DNA from: Trichoderma breve
Lineage: Eukaryota > Ascomycota > Sordariomycetes > Hypocreales > Hypocreaceae
NCBI RefSeq assembly: GCF_028502605.1
Contig: NC_079233.1
Span: 4,898,001 to 4,962,000, forward strand
Direction: 5' to 3'
DNA: 64,000 bases
Shown here piece after piece: positions 1 through 13,556 of this stretch. Both the position numbers and the translations under genes were made by a program. Under the pieces are notes generated by a model, which did not search any database, was not told the origin of the DNA, and was given only the letters and a program-made list of their open reading frames with translations. Within the stretch, counting starts at the first letter, position 1, and every line of letters begins with the position of its first letter.

Positions 1-2452
1 CCATAGCCCAGCCTCGAAAGCTCTCAAGTTCGTCTTTCTTCTCATGAACGTCCTTCTCTCTCATCAATGGAGCCTCGCTGACGATGCTAGAAAATAAGGG
101 TATCAATTGTTCTCTCTTTTGCTAACGCAAAAAGCCACGCCTCAAACGTCCGCCCGCCCTGATCCATTTTCCCATTCCCACGTGGCCTCATCGAAACGAA
201 GCCGCCACAAGTTGTCAACACTAAACTAGAAAGGAACTCTTTTCTTATAAGCTCACCCTTCAGCCTTCGCCCGTTACGAGTAACTACTCATTCTCCAGAG
301 TCTTTCCCCCCTTCCAAGCCACCTGATTGTTTTCTCCTCCATGAAAGTGGCTACAGTATGTTTTCTCCTTTCTTAGTCGGGGCCGGACCAAGTTCCCCCA
401 TCCCCCCAACCCCCCCTAGCGTGCAAACGATTCTCCCGCTAGAAAGCGCCATTACTTGCTACGCTCTGGGCTTTGAAAAGGCGAAAGCGGAGGTCTCGGA
501 GCAACTCTGAAGCTTGTAGGGCTCTCCTCGTGGGTGCTAGATCGCTTCTTCTTCTTTTACAGTAAAGCCTGGTTAGGGGGGGTATGTAGAAAGAAGACAA
601 TGGGTCACTAAGAAAGGACGGATCTACTTGATTCTGGCCCCCATTTCAGGATTGTGCGCCCGAGAATGGATCTCAACGGTTCGTTTCTCTTCTTAGTCTG
701 GCGGGAAGCTGGTGCCGGATAGGTCTACACCGTTTAATCTTGTCAAGTTCAAGGCGTACTATAGGTGAAAAGCCTCCTCAGCGTAACTTTGATCCGACTA
801 AACGCTACATGTACTGTAACATTACATCTCGAGTCTACTAGAAAAGAAGCCCACTCAGCCTTGTGGAAATGCTAGCGGAAAGTTCGTTCTGTACAGTAGT
901 GCTGAAAGGGGGGAGGAGGGTGGACTAATCTAGGCACCGCGTTGGTCAACTTAACGCCTCACCTGCATATCGCGTTGTGGCGGCTTCCTTCAAAAAACCT
1001 GGCGATCCGCGACGATTATCCAAGTCAAGAAAGGGGCGTGTGTGTCGACGAGGATCATTATTTGTCAAACAGCCATGATTTACAAGTACGTACATCGTAC
1101 GAGTTTGGAAAAGAGAAGCACCTTTGCAAGGCCAGGGTAACACAGGGAAGAGAAAAAAGCCGACTCGGCACATAAACGCAACGCCCCCCAACAATCTCGC
1201 GATATATTTCCCCTACGGTGTAACTTCTCGTCGGGGAATATCTGATTCGCCCACGAGTGCCCCCGAGATCTTCTTTCATTTGCCCCCGGCAAAAAACAAG
1301 ATAATGCACACAGCCCTCTTGTGTACCGGATAGTAGTTGCCTCGTATATCTGAGGAGGAGGGAATCCTAGGAGCAAAGCAAGCATGGTGCCGAGAAGGAA
1401 TGGAGCACCGTCAGATGACCAACTGGACGGCATTTGTCCGTTTTGTTGCCCCCTCTCAGAGGGACAGCCACATGCATTTCTGCGTTTGCTCATTTTCTAA
1501 AGTGGCAAAAAAATGTAAAGGTTTTGGGGGGATTGCTGCTCGTAGCCGTAATGGCATGTGTAGCGACTTAGACTCGACGGGGACATACGCGGAGACTTAA
1601 TCATTCAAGCCATTTCTCGTGTTACAGACAGGAAAAATACGAAAGTACCTTACATATTGGTATTGAAGAGAGAAAAGAGTAAAGTTGAGCATTGTATGCC
1701 CCCGTAGTGGTTTGTTGTGCTTTGCTCGAATAGTATTGATGTTCAACGTTGACAGGACAACATCTTGTTTTGCACAGACGAGGTGCTTCTACTACAGCAT
1801 ACAGCACTAATCACTTACACCATAACAGTATGTACAAGTATTCAGCACACAGGGACAGCTTTGCCAATTAATTATTCTCATTCATGCATTAATAACAATA
1901 AATCCTTCTGCGATATGCCTTCATCTCTCTCAGCATCAAAGGGTGCTGATACTGTAGCGTTGCCATCAACCCCCTAGTAACCTCCAGCGCCTGGCGGTTG
2001 TCGGCTATTAGCAGTCCACCTACAGTGAGAGGGTACAGTACAAGAGGTCCCTGTCCGCACGCCCCTCCCAACCCACAACCATAGCAAGGCAGGCTGTTCA
2101 ACGAAATAAATAGACTCCATAAATTCAAGCAAAAAATAGAAAAATAAATTACAAATATCGAGAATAATAAACAGAAAAACAATGATACTAATAAAACCCT
2201 ACACCCTCACCATAAAAAGGAAAAGAAAAAAGAAGATACAAACAAACTCCCACACACCTGTACTGTACCCCTCCCCAGACAACAAAAGAGAAGAAGGGGG
2301 GAGTGTCTCTGTACATCCACCTTCCTATCTTCGTATTACCCAGTGCGAACTACTTCCGCAATCGTTGCACACAAATGCACTACACAAAGACAAAGGATCC
2401 CCCCCATGCTGGGCACATCTTCAATACGGACAAGCGCCGGATTTTGAAAGGA

Positions 2453-2503
2453 GGGGGGTGGTTACGGATTTTGCAAAATGCAAGGGGGGGAGGGGGGTGG
2501 GAA
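2453..2503 (+). other. G-rich tract, possible G-quadruplex
   Basis: Consecutive G runs occur on the plus strand: six Gs at 2453-2458, then near 2484-2501 a run of seven, a run of six after one A, and a run of three after one T. Four G3 tracts with short loops fit the usual quadruplex pattern. It lies in gene-free DNA, so any role is unknown. Confidence 0.4.
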
Positions 2504-3011
2504 AGAGAAAAGAGAGGGGAGGGAGGGTTGTTGCTCTCTTTTCGCCAATACAAGCGCAGCAAGATGAAAACATGAACCCAGAACTTCTTTGCTCGCTACA
2601 AATGGATGGAAGCACCTTTCTCGGCTTAACGTTATTTCCAGGGCTCTCTCTTGGCTGCCTTGACGAAGGATTCGTTCCACGTCCAAAGAGAGAGAAGGAA
2701 AAAAAAAGGAGATGAGTCAAAATGCCGAACAAACACCGGTATGCACAGGAGATGTGACTGGCTTCCTTCTTCTTTTTCTGTATAGAAGCAGGATTCCATT
2801 CCATGCAAGGATCAAAAAGATAAATGAACGTCCGGCTTTTCTCCCGCCGGCCGATGCGCTACGGAAGCAGACATGGTATTTGGCCTGGGGGATTTGCGTA
2901 GGCCTAGGTAGGCAAGGTAAGGAGGACCTGCAATAATAGCATCAAACTCTTTTGTCGCCTCATGCAGATTGCTATGGGGGGACACAAATACCCAGTCGGT
3001 TTCATTCTCTG

Positions 3012-3190
3012 TTAGCGCAGGGAAATCACAGGGCCTAGATGCGCAGCTTATTTTGTCCTCTGTGAGCGCTTCTCTCAGCCTTCTCTCCAAAGCTAGCATG
3101 GGGTATCAAAATTACCCGCTCAGCGCCACTTTTCCCTTAGCGCAGGAAGATCACAGGGATGGAACAATGCACTGCTTATTTTGTCACCTT
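3012..3190. repeat. Diverged direct repeat, two ~50-bp copies
   Basis: Copy A (3012-3060) and copy B (3137-3190) share the start TTAGCGCAGG, then ATCACAGGG, then CTTATTTTGTC, with small insertions and substitutions between. Copy starts are 125 bp apart. Just after copy B, 3194-3222 carries three GAGATTGG-like units. No coding potential follows the repeat phase. It may be a remnant of a local duplication or an old element. Confidence 0.6.
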
Positions 3191-4645
3191 TCTGGAGATT
3201 AGGGAGATTGGGGAGATTGGATGAGGGCATACCTGAGTGACAAAAACAAGTCAAGCTTCCATGGCCGAATGCTACATCAAAGGCACCAAAAAGGGCACCA
3301 TCTACATACATAGGCACGGCCACATGCCACACAGGCCATGCAAGTTATCGTCAAGGTACCCAGTCACTTCATCTGCCTGATCTGTCCTCGCACGGGGCGG
3401 AGGTGGCGCAGATCCGTACAACCACGGATATACAGCCAGTATAGCGTCAGACTCATTCTAATCTCCCCAAACGTCACGGATCCTATTGCATTTGATCCAT
3501 TCATTCCAAACCGCCTCATCTCAATACACGTACAAGTACAAGTAAGCAGCGTTGCAATGGCTCGTCATTTCATTCCTCCGTGACAAGTGACGTCCCCGCC
3601 ATGTATTTCCCCTTCAGGCGACTTCCGGTTGGCACGTAATCTGCCTCGTTCATTGGCGGCGATGCGAATGAGCATGCGCCAACAACATCGCTTGCGAAGC
3701 GGACTATTGCCGAGCTCAAATCGTCGGCTTGCCAGTGACATGCAGGTCGCATATGGACAACTGCAGCGCAAACAGGCCAGCTTTGGAAAAAAACGGATGC
3801 TTTGAAATCCAATTCCAATTGCGTTGCGCCTCGGGTTCCGGTTCAGCTTGCCTTCTCACAGTGCTGGCTGTACACAACAGAGTGGATCATCATCATCCAG
3901 GCCCGATATTCAACGGCTGTCGCTTTTGGACCGCCTTTTACTCTGCGCAAATCTCAGCACATCGCACCATTCTCCGCCCAGCCTCGGCACCTCGTTGCTA
4001 CCCGGGGCCACTCACACCAAAGTCCCCCCAAAACAACTCCCGAACAGCAGCGGCACAGTCGGGGCAGGCTGCAGATGCCATGCCACTGCAACCTGTTCCT
4101 GTCTGCCCTTTTTTACCTTTTCTTCCGAGGGCCCTGTACTGTAGCCATGGCCCCGTAGCATTCGCTCGCCTGCGTTCATCCGATGTTTGCCACTTTAATA
4201 CATTTGCCTGGACCTGCTTCTAGGGCAATTGCTCCGCATTGTACGAGTAAACGGCAGAAAACATGGATGATGCGTTGCCGGCACTTTCGTGTCTGTCGCA
4301 CGTTCCACCAAACTTTGTCATGCGGCAGGCCGCTCGACATCTTCAGCCTTCGGCACGGGCTCTCTGCCATATTTGAGAGGTGCCTGCTTGTCACGTAACA
4401 CATGGTACACGCATGCTTGCATCATCCTGCGAGTGTGCAGGTGGATAAACTGGCCTGACTCTTTCGCTGACCTCGCAATCCCTGCGATTCTGTATACGAG
4501 GGCGCCCATTAGCAGATTATGATATTTTTTTCAAGGACATGGACCTCGTCGAATAGAACTGCTCCGTCAATGCTTGTACGCTGCATTCGCAGTCCCCGCC
4601 CATATGTACTCTTGCATGTCGCTGTGCTTGTACTCATACGCGGCC

Positions 4646-4694
4646 ACAAATGGACAAATTGGACAGGTGGACAAATTGACAAATTGACAAATTA
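4646..4694 (+). repeat. Short tandem repeat, GACAAATT unit
   Basis: About six imperfect copies of GGACAAATT/TGACAAATT run head to tail with one variant containing GGACAGGT. Nothing else in the surrounding non-coding DNA is related to it. Confidence 0.7.
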
Positions 4695-7600
4695 GTCTTG
4701 CCGACCAGTGTTGCGTAGGACCATCTTGGTCGATGGAGCGCCGCTTAGGGCCATGTTCGGTCTTTTGGAGCGCTACTCCGTCCAGGATGCCACGGGCTCC
4801 GCATTGCGACCCCGTAGATCGACCGGCCGGGGCGCGCCGTTAACAGGAGCAAAACGCACGGCCGCCCAGCCGAAGTGTCCATTTTGTACTCCGAAAGTCA
4901 TGCCGCAGTGTTCTCGCACCAAACCTTGGTTTCTTCCGCTCTCTCGAGGGGAAATGAAGCCCAGAGACTCAAGGGGGGAGGGAAAGCGAGGAACGAGGGA
5001 GAAGGGCAGCCCCCTTGCTCCCAGTCAACCATGTCCTCCAATCGTTCTCTCTTGTTTTTGCTTCTTCATGGGAGGCGTGGACCCCAAATTGCGAATCCAC
5101 TTTCCACCGCGTCATTTTCCAGACTGTCGGGACGGAGGGGCGGTGGGCAAGACATGGGTGTTCCGTACAGTGCGGGTGCCGTCATCCGCGAAACCCGCCC
5201 GAAAATGCAGGCAAAAAAGGCAGACAAGAAGGAAGAATGCCAGCAAGAAAGGGGACAAGGCCATCGGAGTGGGAATGCGCGGAAATGCGCATCGAGGACA
5301 CTTGCTCGTGCAAGTAGCACTGCAGCGTCCGAGTCCACTGTCTTTCGGCGGCTAAAGGTCTACGGGACCCGTTGGCAGATCGACCTGTTGTCCTAGCGAG
5401 CGGCATCGATGACTCGGAATCGCAGCTCCGCCGTGACAGTGTGGGCACATCTGGCACCATATCTCTCTGTATCCTCGTGCCATGTGCCCAGCCGTAAGTG
5501 CTAGGAGTGACCAGGTCTCTCGTAACATGACAAATGAATAGCAGAAGGATTGCGAATGGTAAATCCAAGAATCGGGGCCGGCCGTCTTTGACGCCCCAGA
5601 TTCCGGGTTTGAGCAGAGCAATTGTGCTTCCTCCGCTTAGCGCATCTGAACAGACCATCCATGCTTCTCAAGCCCGGACTCAGCCCCAGCTGTTCCTGAG
5701 CTCACTGCCCCCGGACAACGCCCAGGGACTGCCACTGCTAAACCTGGAAGTCTACAGCGATCGTAGCAGGTCCAGTTCCTAAGCGATGCGATTCCAGGCC
5801 ATCCATGTGCTGACCACCCTCGTGGCAAATCATCTTGCATTTCGCATTGACATGTCGTGATGAGCTGAACCAGGACAGCGCGCGGAGGCCGGAATCGCTG
5901 TGCCTGGGGTATCTTTTGTTTTGCTCCGCCCGGTCGCTATATCCGGACTACTACGCAAGTAGGATTCACGTCTGTGTCAGGACTTTCTGTCCACCTGCTG
6001 GTGCCATTTTCCCCGAAGAGGAAAAGGAGGAAGAGACGCACAACGTACCACCATTCAGTTCAACACATCAACCTGACGCAGAAACGGCACAATCCAAGTT
6101 TGGGGCCAGAGCGTCCCATTGCCAATGGAGTCGAGGATGAAGAAAAGCAGCAAGGTACAGTAGCATGGAGCACCAGCACAGTGGGCGATGCGAGCAGGCC
6201 AAGGGGGACCACGGATGTACGAGAGAGAGTGCCGCGGCCTGAAAGAATCAACAGACTCGTAAATCTCGTACTGTGTAAACGGGGGGAGGCAGGCGGCATG
6301 GCTTGTGTTTGGCTGGGCGCTGGGCAGGCGCATGTGCACGTCTGCATGTGCAAAGTACCTGATACAGTGTGCGAAAGCGGAGCCACAGGCGGATGGGGGA
6401 CTGTGCAGCTGAATGGCGGCCAGCCGATCCAGCAGCGAGCCACTCCAACTAGGCGAATAAAAGGCCAAAGACACTGAGACAAATCAAGACGCCTCAGCAG
6501 CAGGGAAAGGCAAACAAACCATCAGCTCGATCTCAGCCGCAGAGAAAAAAGCAAAGAGAAGCAAAGAGCCGCATGTCCCTTGCCCTTTTTTTTTTTCTTT
6601 TTCCTGGTTTGGCTTCTGCTCCCTCCCATCCCTTGCCGTCACCCCATCCCTCGTACTGTGTGCAGTACCAGTACAGCAACATGCGGCAGCGACATCGTCT
6701 TCTCACCTCCCCCTCGTCGTCCTTTTGCCCCCTTCCAGGGTTCGTGATGCAGCCTCTTCTGCGTCAGGCAAGGCGCGAACCCGACAGTTGGGAACTGGTG
6801 GTGTGGTCTCGTCGCGAATTGGCTGGCCAGCCCGCAGCTGCATGCCTGCCTGCCTGACGGTGTCCGCTCGGCGCCTCTTGGACGCTGTGAATGGACGAGA
6901 TGCCTTGCCCATCTCACCTGGCCCTGCAAGTTCGACATGCTGCAACCTGGTCGGCCCCCTCCCTCCCTTGCGTTTTTCTTCTCTTTGCTCGCTTTTCTCT
7001 GCTGTTTGGAGGGCGTGGCTCGCACAGAGGGGAAAAAAGGACAACAAAAGGGCCTGGTGACGGTGGCGCTGCGGGAACAACAGGCCATTTCGTCCGTCGT
7101 CTTCTCGAATGTGAATGGCCGGGGTTCAGGAAGAGCCGCGTTGTTGTGTTGCAGGAGGGGTGATGACGGCGAGAGATAAGGTATTACGCCGGGATCCCAC
7201 GGGTTCCCGTTGTCAATGTACAGTGCATATCACACAGTGCACGTCAAGACCTGCACTGACCAGGCGCTCGTCTTGCTCGGGCTTCGTCCTCCGCCGTTTC
7301 AAGGTGCTGAAGGACGGCCACGTAGGAGCATCCCCGCTGGCTAGCAGTCTTCCATGTTGTCATCTGCAGCGACAATGCCACACCCGCATGCGGCCCACAA
7401 GTTCGCCTTGAACACGTTGGACGCGCTTCCTTCTACACGTCCTCCATTAGGTACAGGTAGCACAAGGTACTGTACTCGCACAGGTAGATGCGGTAAGCCA
7501 TCGAGTGATTCTAGTACCTGCCTAGTACTCAGCCGCTCTCTATCGCCGATTGCGTTAACACCGATACCGATACCACCCGCAGTCAGGTATCTTGCAAAAT

Positions 7601-8100
7601 TCATTTCACATGTGCTCAAATTAATAGGTACTGTAGTCTTTTTTATGGTGGTATTGAAGCTTTAGAGTTGTATTGATTAATCATATCTATACAATTGTTT
7701 ACTATGTCCATGGTCCCAGTGCCTGTGGGCAAGGCAACATAAAGTCAGTGAGCCAACATGATGCATCCAGGCATATCGTGAGATTGTATCCATCTTGAGC
7801 CATCCCGAGTTTTTCCCCCCAGTTCCCCGGTTGTTCGACCGTCAAAGCAAGGAAAAGTAGAAAAGACAGAAATAGAAAAGGGACAAGGTGAGAGATTAAA
7901 GGTTACAGACGAAGAGTAGAAAACAAGAGGAAACCAGAAAAATATACACGAGGACAACAGAAATCTGAAAAGTAACATGTGGGTAATCCAGAGGGAGTGT
8001 TGATTCTTCGTCGAGAAGATTGGAGCATTCTAAACAATGAAACAAAACAAAAGAAACAAATGGAGCATTCCCATGCCAACCCTCCAGCCAAGCCTTCCTT

Positions 8101-8122
8101 CCATCCATCCATCCATCCATCC
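8101..8122 (+). repeat. (CCAT)n microsatellite
   Basis: More than five uninterrupted CCAT units lie just downstream of the stop codon of the minus-strand gene ending at 8193, so they are probably in or near its 3' untranslated region. Confidence 0.85.
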
Positions 8123-8192
8123 AATGCATGCGCTGTTCTATACCGCTGACATTATCGTGCCATCTCCCATGTAAGTCATGCAAGAGCCCCCT

Positions 8193-10016
8193 TCAAGGTG
8201 CCTTTGGGGCTGGATGGTACACTGGCACTGGTCGGATCCCAATGGGGTGGCCGTTTGTGTTGCTGTGCACCCGCGCCATGTGCTCTGTGTCTGGCTCAAT
8301 CTTCATGGGAGCCCGGTTCTCCCACAGGTTTGTTGAGTCCATCATTTCGCCGTTTACAGAGGACATGTCTTCATCCCAGCGATCTTGTCGTCCGTATACT
8401 TGATTAATCACGTCGTCCTCGTTGTGGGGCGTCTGGGAAATTCGCAGCATGTCGTCGCTCACAGGAACGTCACCACCCGGTTCTCCTCGGCCAGTTGACC
8501 GTTTCTTGACAATGGTTTTGCGGCGGCGACGGATGCAATCGTCAAGGCCATCAATGTATATGGCCTCTTCCCATTTCAGATCGTTGACAATCTTAATCTC
8601 AATGTCGCTCGCGCTCAGCAGCATGTTCCGGGAGCCACCCATCTCATGGAAGCGGTCAAGGATGATTTGATATCTCTCCTTTTCGACCCTCTTAAAAGCG
8701 GCTTGTAGTATTCTTAACTATTTGATGGAACGCAGTAGTTAGCATTGCCTACGTTTTCAAAGGCGATGGCGTGGTGGGGTTGTACTTACATCTTCTGGAA
8801 GCCAATCATAGAACTTGGACCGACCGCGTTTGAATTTCATTTGGAGCATTTCTTTGCCGTGCTTCTTGTTGAACTTTTTCTCAAAGTCGGCCTGGATACT
8901 GTCCCACATGTCCTGTCCCCTCTGGGAGCGATGCCTCCACCTTGACTCGAAGATGCAGCGCTCCTCTTCGGGGCACCCCTTTTTGATGGGAGGAGGGATT
9001 TCTTGGCCATAGCAGTTCTTGTGCTCATCGCTAGGATCAGCCTGGCTGCGAAGTGAACCGCCGCCCCTCTTGGACGACCTCGACTTCTTATTCACTCGTG
9101 TGCTGCCCTGAGTTGCAGAGCGTCGACGAGGAGAGCCGCTGGAGGAGCGTCGAACGGTGTCGGCACGACTGGTGTAGCTGCGGTCATCTGTGCTGGCCCG
9201 TCGAACGTTGTAAGAGTGTGATGGGTGAGACTGCACGAGCAGAGATGCTGGGTGGGAGACGTCACGGGGGTGCGGTTCCACGGGCAGATGACGAGGTTCA
9301 CGTATCATCATGGAGTTTTGGTTGCCCATCTCCATGGGAACGTAGTATGAGGGCGGTCCTTGGTTGTGCATTGACTGCGTATCCGGGCCTTCAGACACGC
9401 TGAAGGACCCGTAGTAGGGCTCTGTTGGCGGGTTGGGCGTGCGGCGATCTTCAGGAATGTAGAAGTCCGATGTCACCGGCACCTGGCTATTCATAGGCGA
9501 GCCATTCGGCGCGTTTTGGTTGTGCATGTCGAACTGGTTGTTCCACGGCTGGTGATACATCTTGGAGCTTCCAGGCGGGGTTGGCACTTGGGTATAAGGG
9601 GTGCTCGGAGGAGGAGGATACTGCGGTGCCAATTTGCGGATCTGGTGCAGTGGGGGAGAGCTTGTCGTGGAGATGGGAGTGAGAAGGCTAGAGTCGCACG
9701 GGGCAGGGATGTTGAAGGAGGAAACCTGCGAAAACGGACGATTGGTAAGCTTACAACCCTGGCCGGAGCTGTGAGGGGAGAGCAGACGGAGAAACAGGAC
9801 GGCAAAGGATCAGGCATTGATCTCTTTTGGGAGGTTTGCTGTGTGAAAAGGGAAAAGGCGTGCAAGACTTACTGCTGAGAAAGGGGCCACTTCCGGATAG
9901 GCTGAAGTGCCTGCAGGCGCGATGGATCTGGCCTCAGACAAGTCGTGGGATCCTGCCAGGTCACCTGTGTGTGGTAAACCTGCAGGAATATACTGTTGTT
10001 GCTCTACCATGTTCAT
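8193..10016 (-). CDS. Myb/SANT-like nuclear regulator, 534 aa, three exons
   Basis: Exons (minus strand): 9873-10016, 8790-9725, 8193-8717; introns of 147 and 72 bp with GTAAGT donors and CAG/TAG acceptors, the second with a CTAAC branch point. Both joins are phase 0. The start ATG at 10016 follows an in-frame TAA. Residues 1-250 are Pro/Ser/Gln/Asn-rich and disordered. Residues about 250-300 are basic (SPRRRSA, KKSRSSKRGGG), a likely nuclear signal. Residues about 302-417 form the only ordered part: spaced tryptophans (ESRWRHRS, MWDSIQADF, YDWLPED) followed, across the last intron, by an AAFKRVEKERYQIILDRF helix, resembling two adjacent Myb/SANT helical units. The C-terminus is acidic then His/Pro-rich. 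I infer a fungal DNA-binding or chromatin regulator; the exact family is not recognised. The gene is isolated between two large gene-free regions. Confidence 0.8.
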
Positions 10017-13000
10017 GCAAGCGGCACGTTGGATAGGAATCCTTGGGCGTTAAAAAAAAAACACAGCCAAGGTTTCTCTTTGGTTGGGTAGCGGCGGCAA
10101 TGCAGCTGCAGAGCTTGTCAAGAGTCAATTCTTTGCGATGGCGCAAAAGTCAATGACTGATGGTAGATGATACCTGTACCTTGGACGGTATGCCAGGTGG
10201 GGGTGCAAAGAAGGTAATTGAGAAGTAAAATGGGGGAAATAAAAGGAAAATGCGACTTGTAAGAAGAAACAAAGTTGTCGCTTCAAGTCCGTAGAGCGGC
10301 ACGTTTATGTATTTGAGAGAGGGCGATTGTAGGTGAAGGAGGGGTGGGCAGTTTTGCAATAGCGATAATGAGCCGCCAAAGATTTGAGGAATTCTGCCTA
10401 CCGTGGCCGCGGCCGTGGTTGGTCAAAGGTATAACGATAAAGTTGGAGATGATCTAGCTGGGGAAGCCAGGACAGGTGTAGAAACGGCAGATGAAGAAGA
10501 GAGCCTTGTGAGGAAGTCGGAAACAGGAAGAGATGGCAAGACTCTTTGTATAAATGGAGGCTCAGATCAAGAGCCGGGTGAGCTCTCCATGGTTGCAGGG
10601 CCGTGAGTCGACAAGCACGGGAATCAGTACAAGTACATACGAGCCGTGGCCTAGTGCGTGCTACCTGGCGCAGGGATCAAGCGTCAGATCCTAGTTGACC
10701 AGGGGGTTCGGGGAGTGTGGTTAGAGTCGTATGGCTTGAGCCAGGGTCCCCGGTCAATACGGACAGGGCTGGCAGTGGTTAATGTACATACAGTGGGAGA
10801 CACTGTTGTGCATGAGATAGCCGCCGAGGCGTGCGGAACTGGAGATGGGGGCATGTCGCTCTAGAGCATGTTGGAGAAACGGTAGGGGCGTGCGCGGACG
10901 TTCTCCAGGAGACTCCGAGTGCCTCTGCATCGAGTGCGACGAGTGTAAAATCAAGCGTATACGGTGGACACATGACAATAGCAACGTAATAGCAGCCAAA
11001 TCCGAGGAGATGAAGGCAGAGAACAATCAATAGCAGCGGCGGGGACACTAGACAGTCATCAATTCGCCATCTCCCGGGCCGGCGATCAGTGAGCACGGGC
11101 AACTGAGAGTGATTGCCAATATGCCCCAATATCAGACCTAATTTGCTGTCTCTGGTTGCATCATGGCCGCGGGTCACAGTGCTTGGATGACGGAAGCCTG
11201 CGTGTCTGGCACAGCAAAACTTACCCAAGACGAAAGGGGGCCATGAGGGGTAATGCCCAGATGATACTGTAGAGATAGATCTACCTAGGCAGGCAGATGC
11301 TCGTGCGCAAGGTACCTTGAGCAGCTGAGACGAGAAAAAAGCAATTCAAGGTGCCACTGACGTATCCGGCAAGTTGCCCTCAAATCCCAAAACACACAGT
11401 CGCGATGTAATCCCAACAGCTCGAGAGGCGTTCGCATCCAAATAGATCCAGTAGAAGCTGGCTCGTACCCTGCCTCTGAGAACAGGCTCATCAGCACTCG
11501 ACCGCATCACGAATACGTGTAGAGGCTAGCTAGATGAGGTGTCATCAGGCACGCCAAAGTAACGGCGAGAGGTGATAGCCGCGTCTTTCCCCAAGTTAGG
11601 ACCCCGATGCAGCCGGCGGGAAAGCAAAAGATCAACTTAATCTCTCCGAAATCTTGGCAGGACTGAAAGAGGCGGCAAAGAAGATTCTAAATGACGCCGG
11701 GGGAGAATCGTATCCAAGGCAGAGGCAGCCGCCACGAGCGTCAAGCTGGAGGCAGATTTTGCTGGTAAGGGTGCGGAGGTTCTTCGTGGGCTGGCAGATC
11801 ACGCCCCGGCATAGGGCAGAGGGCCAGCGCATCACATCAGAGGCAGAGGCAGAGCAAAAGAGAGACGCATCGATTGCCGAGATCGTACTAGCGACCACTC
11901 TGTTAGCATGAATGTGACAGATGGAGAGAAAATGAGGGAGCCTCAATAGCTTGGAGTGGCAGAGATCAGGCTCCGCTTGGGGGTGGAGAATTGGAAATCA
12001 GAATTCAGGCGAGTTTAGGGCTGTTTCGTTTTGGCTGAAGTGTCTTCCTCAACAGGACTAGCGCTCTTTCTCTCGAAAATGGACGCAATGGTTCAAGGGT
12101 CTCTGGTCTCAGGCCTCGGTACTTTCGCACACTCCTGCCTTCCAATGGTGGTCAAGGTAGTAGTATCAGTACACCTGAGGTACTCTGGCTTTAGTCAATG
12201 GCATTCCCGAGTAGAAGTATTCACCAGTACCTCGTATGCTGGGCGTTCATTCCACAGCTCATCCTAACCGCAGGAGCGCACCTGTCTGTATTTTCTACGA
12301 ACCCGGTACCTTGCCTTGCTCCGGACTCCGATTCATTATTGCGACAACCGGGGAAAAGAAGGTCAGGGTACGGCGGTACCTTACTGCTGTGCGAGTCCTC
12401 GTACGTGTGCATGTACCTTAGTGGCTCCTACCTGTGCTGCAGGCAGTAAAGCGCAAATCTCCTCCAGTCTGCCTTGACCAGAGACCACTTCAGCACTGCC
12501 ATGGACGTTCATCCACAGTGCGGCCCAAACTGCGACCCATCTGCTTCCATGGAATCGATACTGACGACCTACGACTAATTCCTTATCCTAGGACTGTACG
12601 AATAGCATACGAGTACGCTCTGATACAGCGCCTGCTGCGCGCAAACCATCTGCGACGATGCTTGCTAGTGGTCCGTCAGAATACGTGGCACTAGAGCGCA
12701 AGATCCATCCGACAATGGAAGCCATGGTGTCCCACGCCAGGGCTAGCTTTCGATTGTGTCCTGTGCCCTTTGATATTTCCTCAAGCTAGCATCTGATTCA
12801 CAGTGCCGCTAGCGCTCATGTTCCATCTCAGCGACAAAGTCTCAAAAGCCTCTGCTCCACGTTCAGTGAGCTAGCATCCATGGCTAGACAGTCTAGACGA
12901 ATACCCTCGACAGCATCTCTGTACAATGTTCCCGCTATCGACTTACAAGACAGACGATCATGGAAGCCAGCGAATACCCGTCACGAACGACAGCCGCGTA

Positions 13001-13531
13001 TCTTCGGAAGGCGGCGGCATTTGCCTAGTCCATGGCAACCTAGGTACTCGTATCTGATCTACCGCCTACGATTATCGTGCGTGCGGCTGTTTATGCTTCT
13101 TCCCCGCCTAGCTCCGATCAGTGGGTTTGCCCAGTCACAAACTGTGAAATGACGAGAGTCACCAATATCTATCGAGATGGATACCCCTGAAAGGGGCACG
13201 ACGACATCAAAGTGCTGATCAAATAAGCTGTCCAGTGTCCATCAGGTGGATTGTGACTGGTAGCCAAGGGAATGCTAAGTCTGTCGCTCGCTCATCCACT
13301 GGGCATTCAATCAACCGCATCACACCATTCAATGGCCTGCTAGTGTAGGCCATTGTGTATTTTCAATAGGTGCCAAGGCTAATTAGCGCAGTGGAAGCTT
13401 GCCACGACACGCTCCGTGCTCAGGCGCACGGCTTCACACAATCTACTCTTGACGCCTCTAGCGCAGCACTGTTCCTCAATCAAATCTCATACCAGACGTC
13501 GGCCGTTCTTCAACACCAGCGGCATGACCGA

Positions 13532-13556
13532 GCTGCTGCTGCTGCTACTGCTGCTT
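13532..13556 (+). repeat. (GCT)n microsatellite
   Basis: Eight GCT/CTG units with a single CTA interruption. It is followed by a T-rich tract with TTTGCCTTTTG-type units. It could encode poly-Leu or poly-Ala but lies in no supported gene. Confidence 0.7.

Larger units (their letters stand above)
1..8192. other. Gene-free region, 8.2 kb
   Basis: No convincing gene is visible. Open frames here are short, overlap each other on both strands, lack recognisable domains and have compositions typical of chance frames (the longest, 4708-5355 +, is Arg/Pro/Lys-rich low-complexity). The stretch holds short repeats (3012-3190, 3194-3222, 4646-4694, 8101-8122), a G-rich tract near 2453-2503 and several GTAC-centred words such as TACTGTAC. 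The right end probably contains the 3' untranslated region of the minus-strand gene ending at 8193. Unspliced or non-coding transcripts cannot be excluded. Confidence 0.6.

Noticed and set aside
4708..5355. 215-codon plus-strand open frame
   Set aside because: Arg/Lys/Pro-rich low-complexity translation without any family motif; two other frames overlap it.
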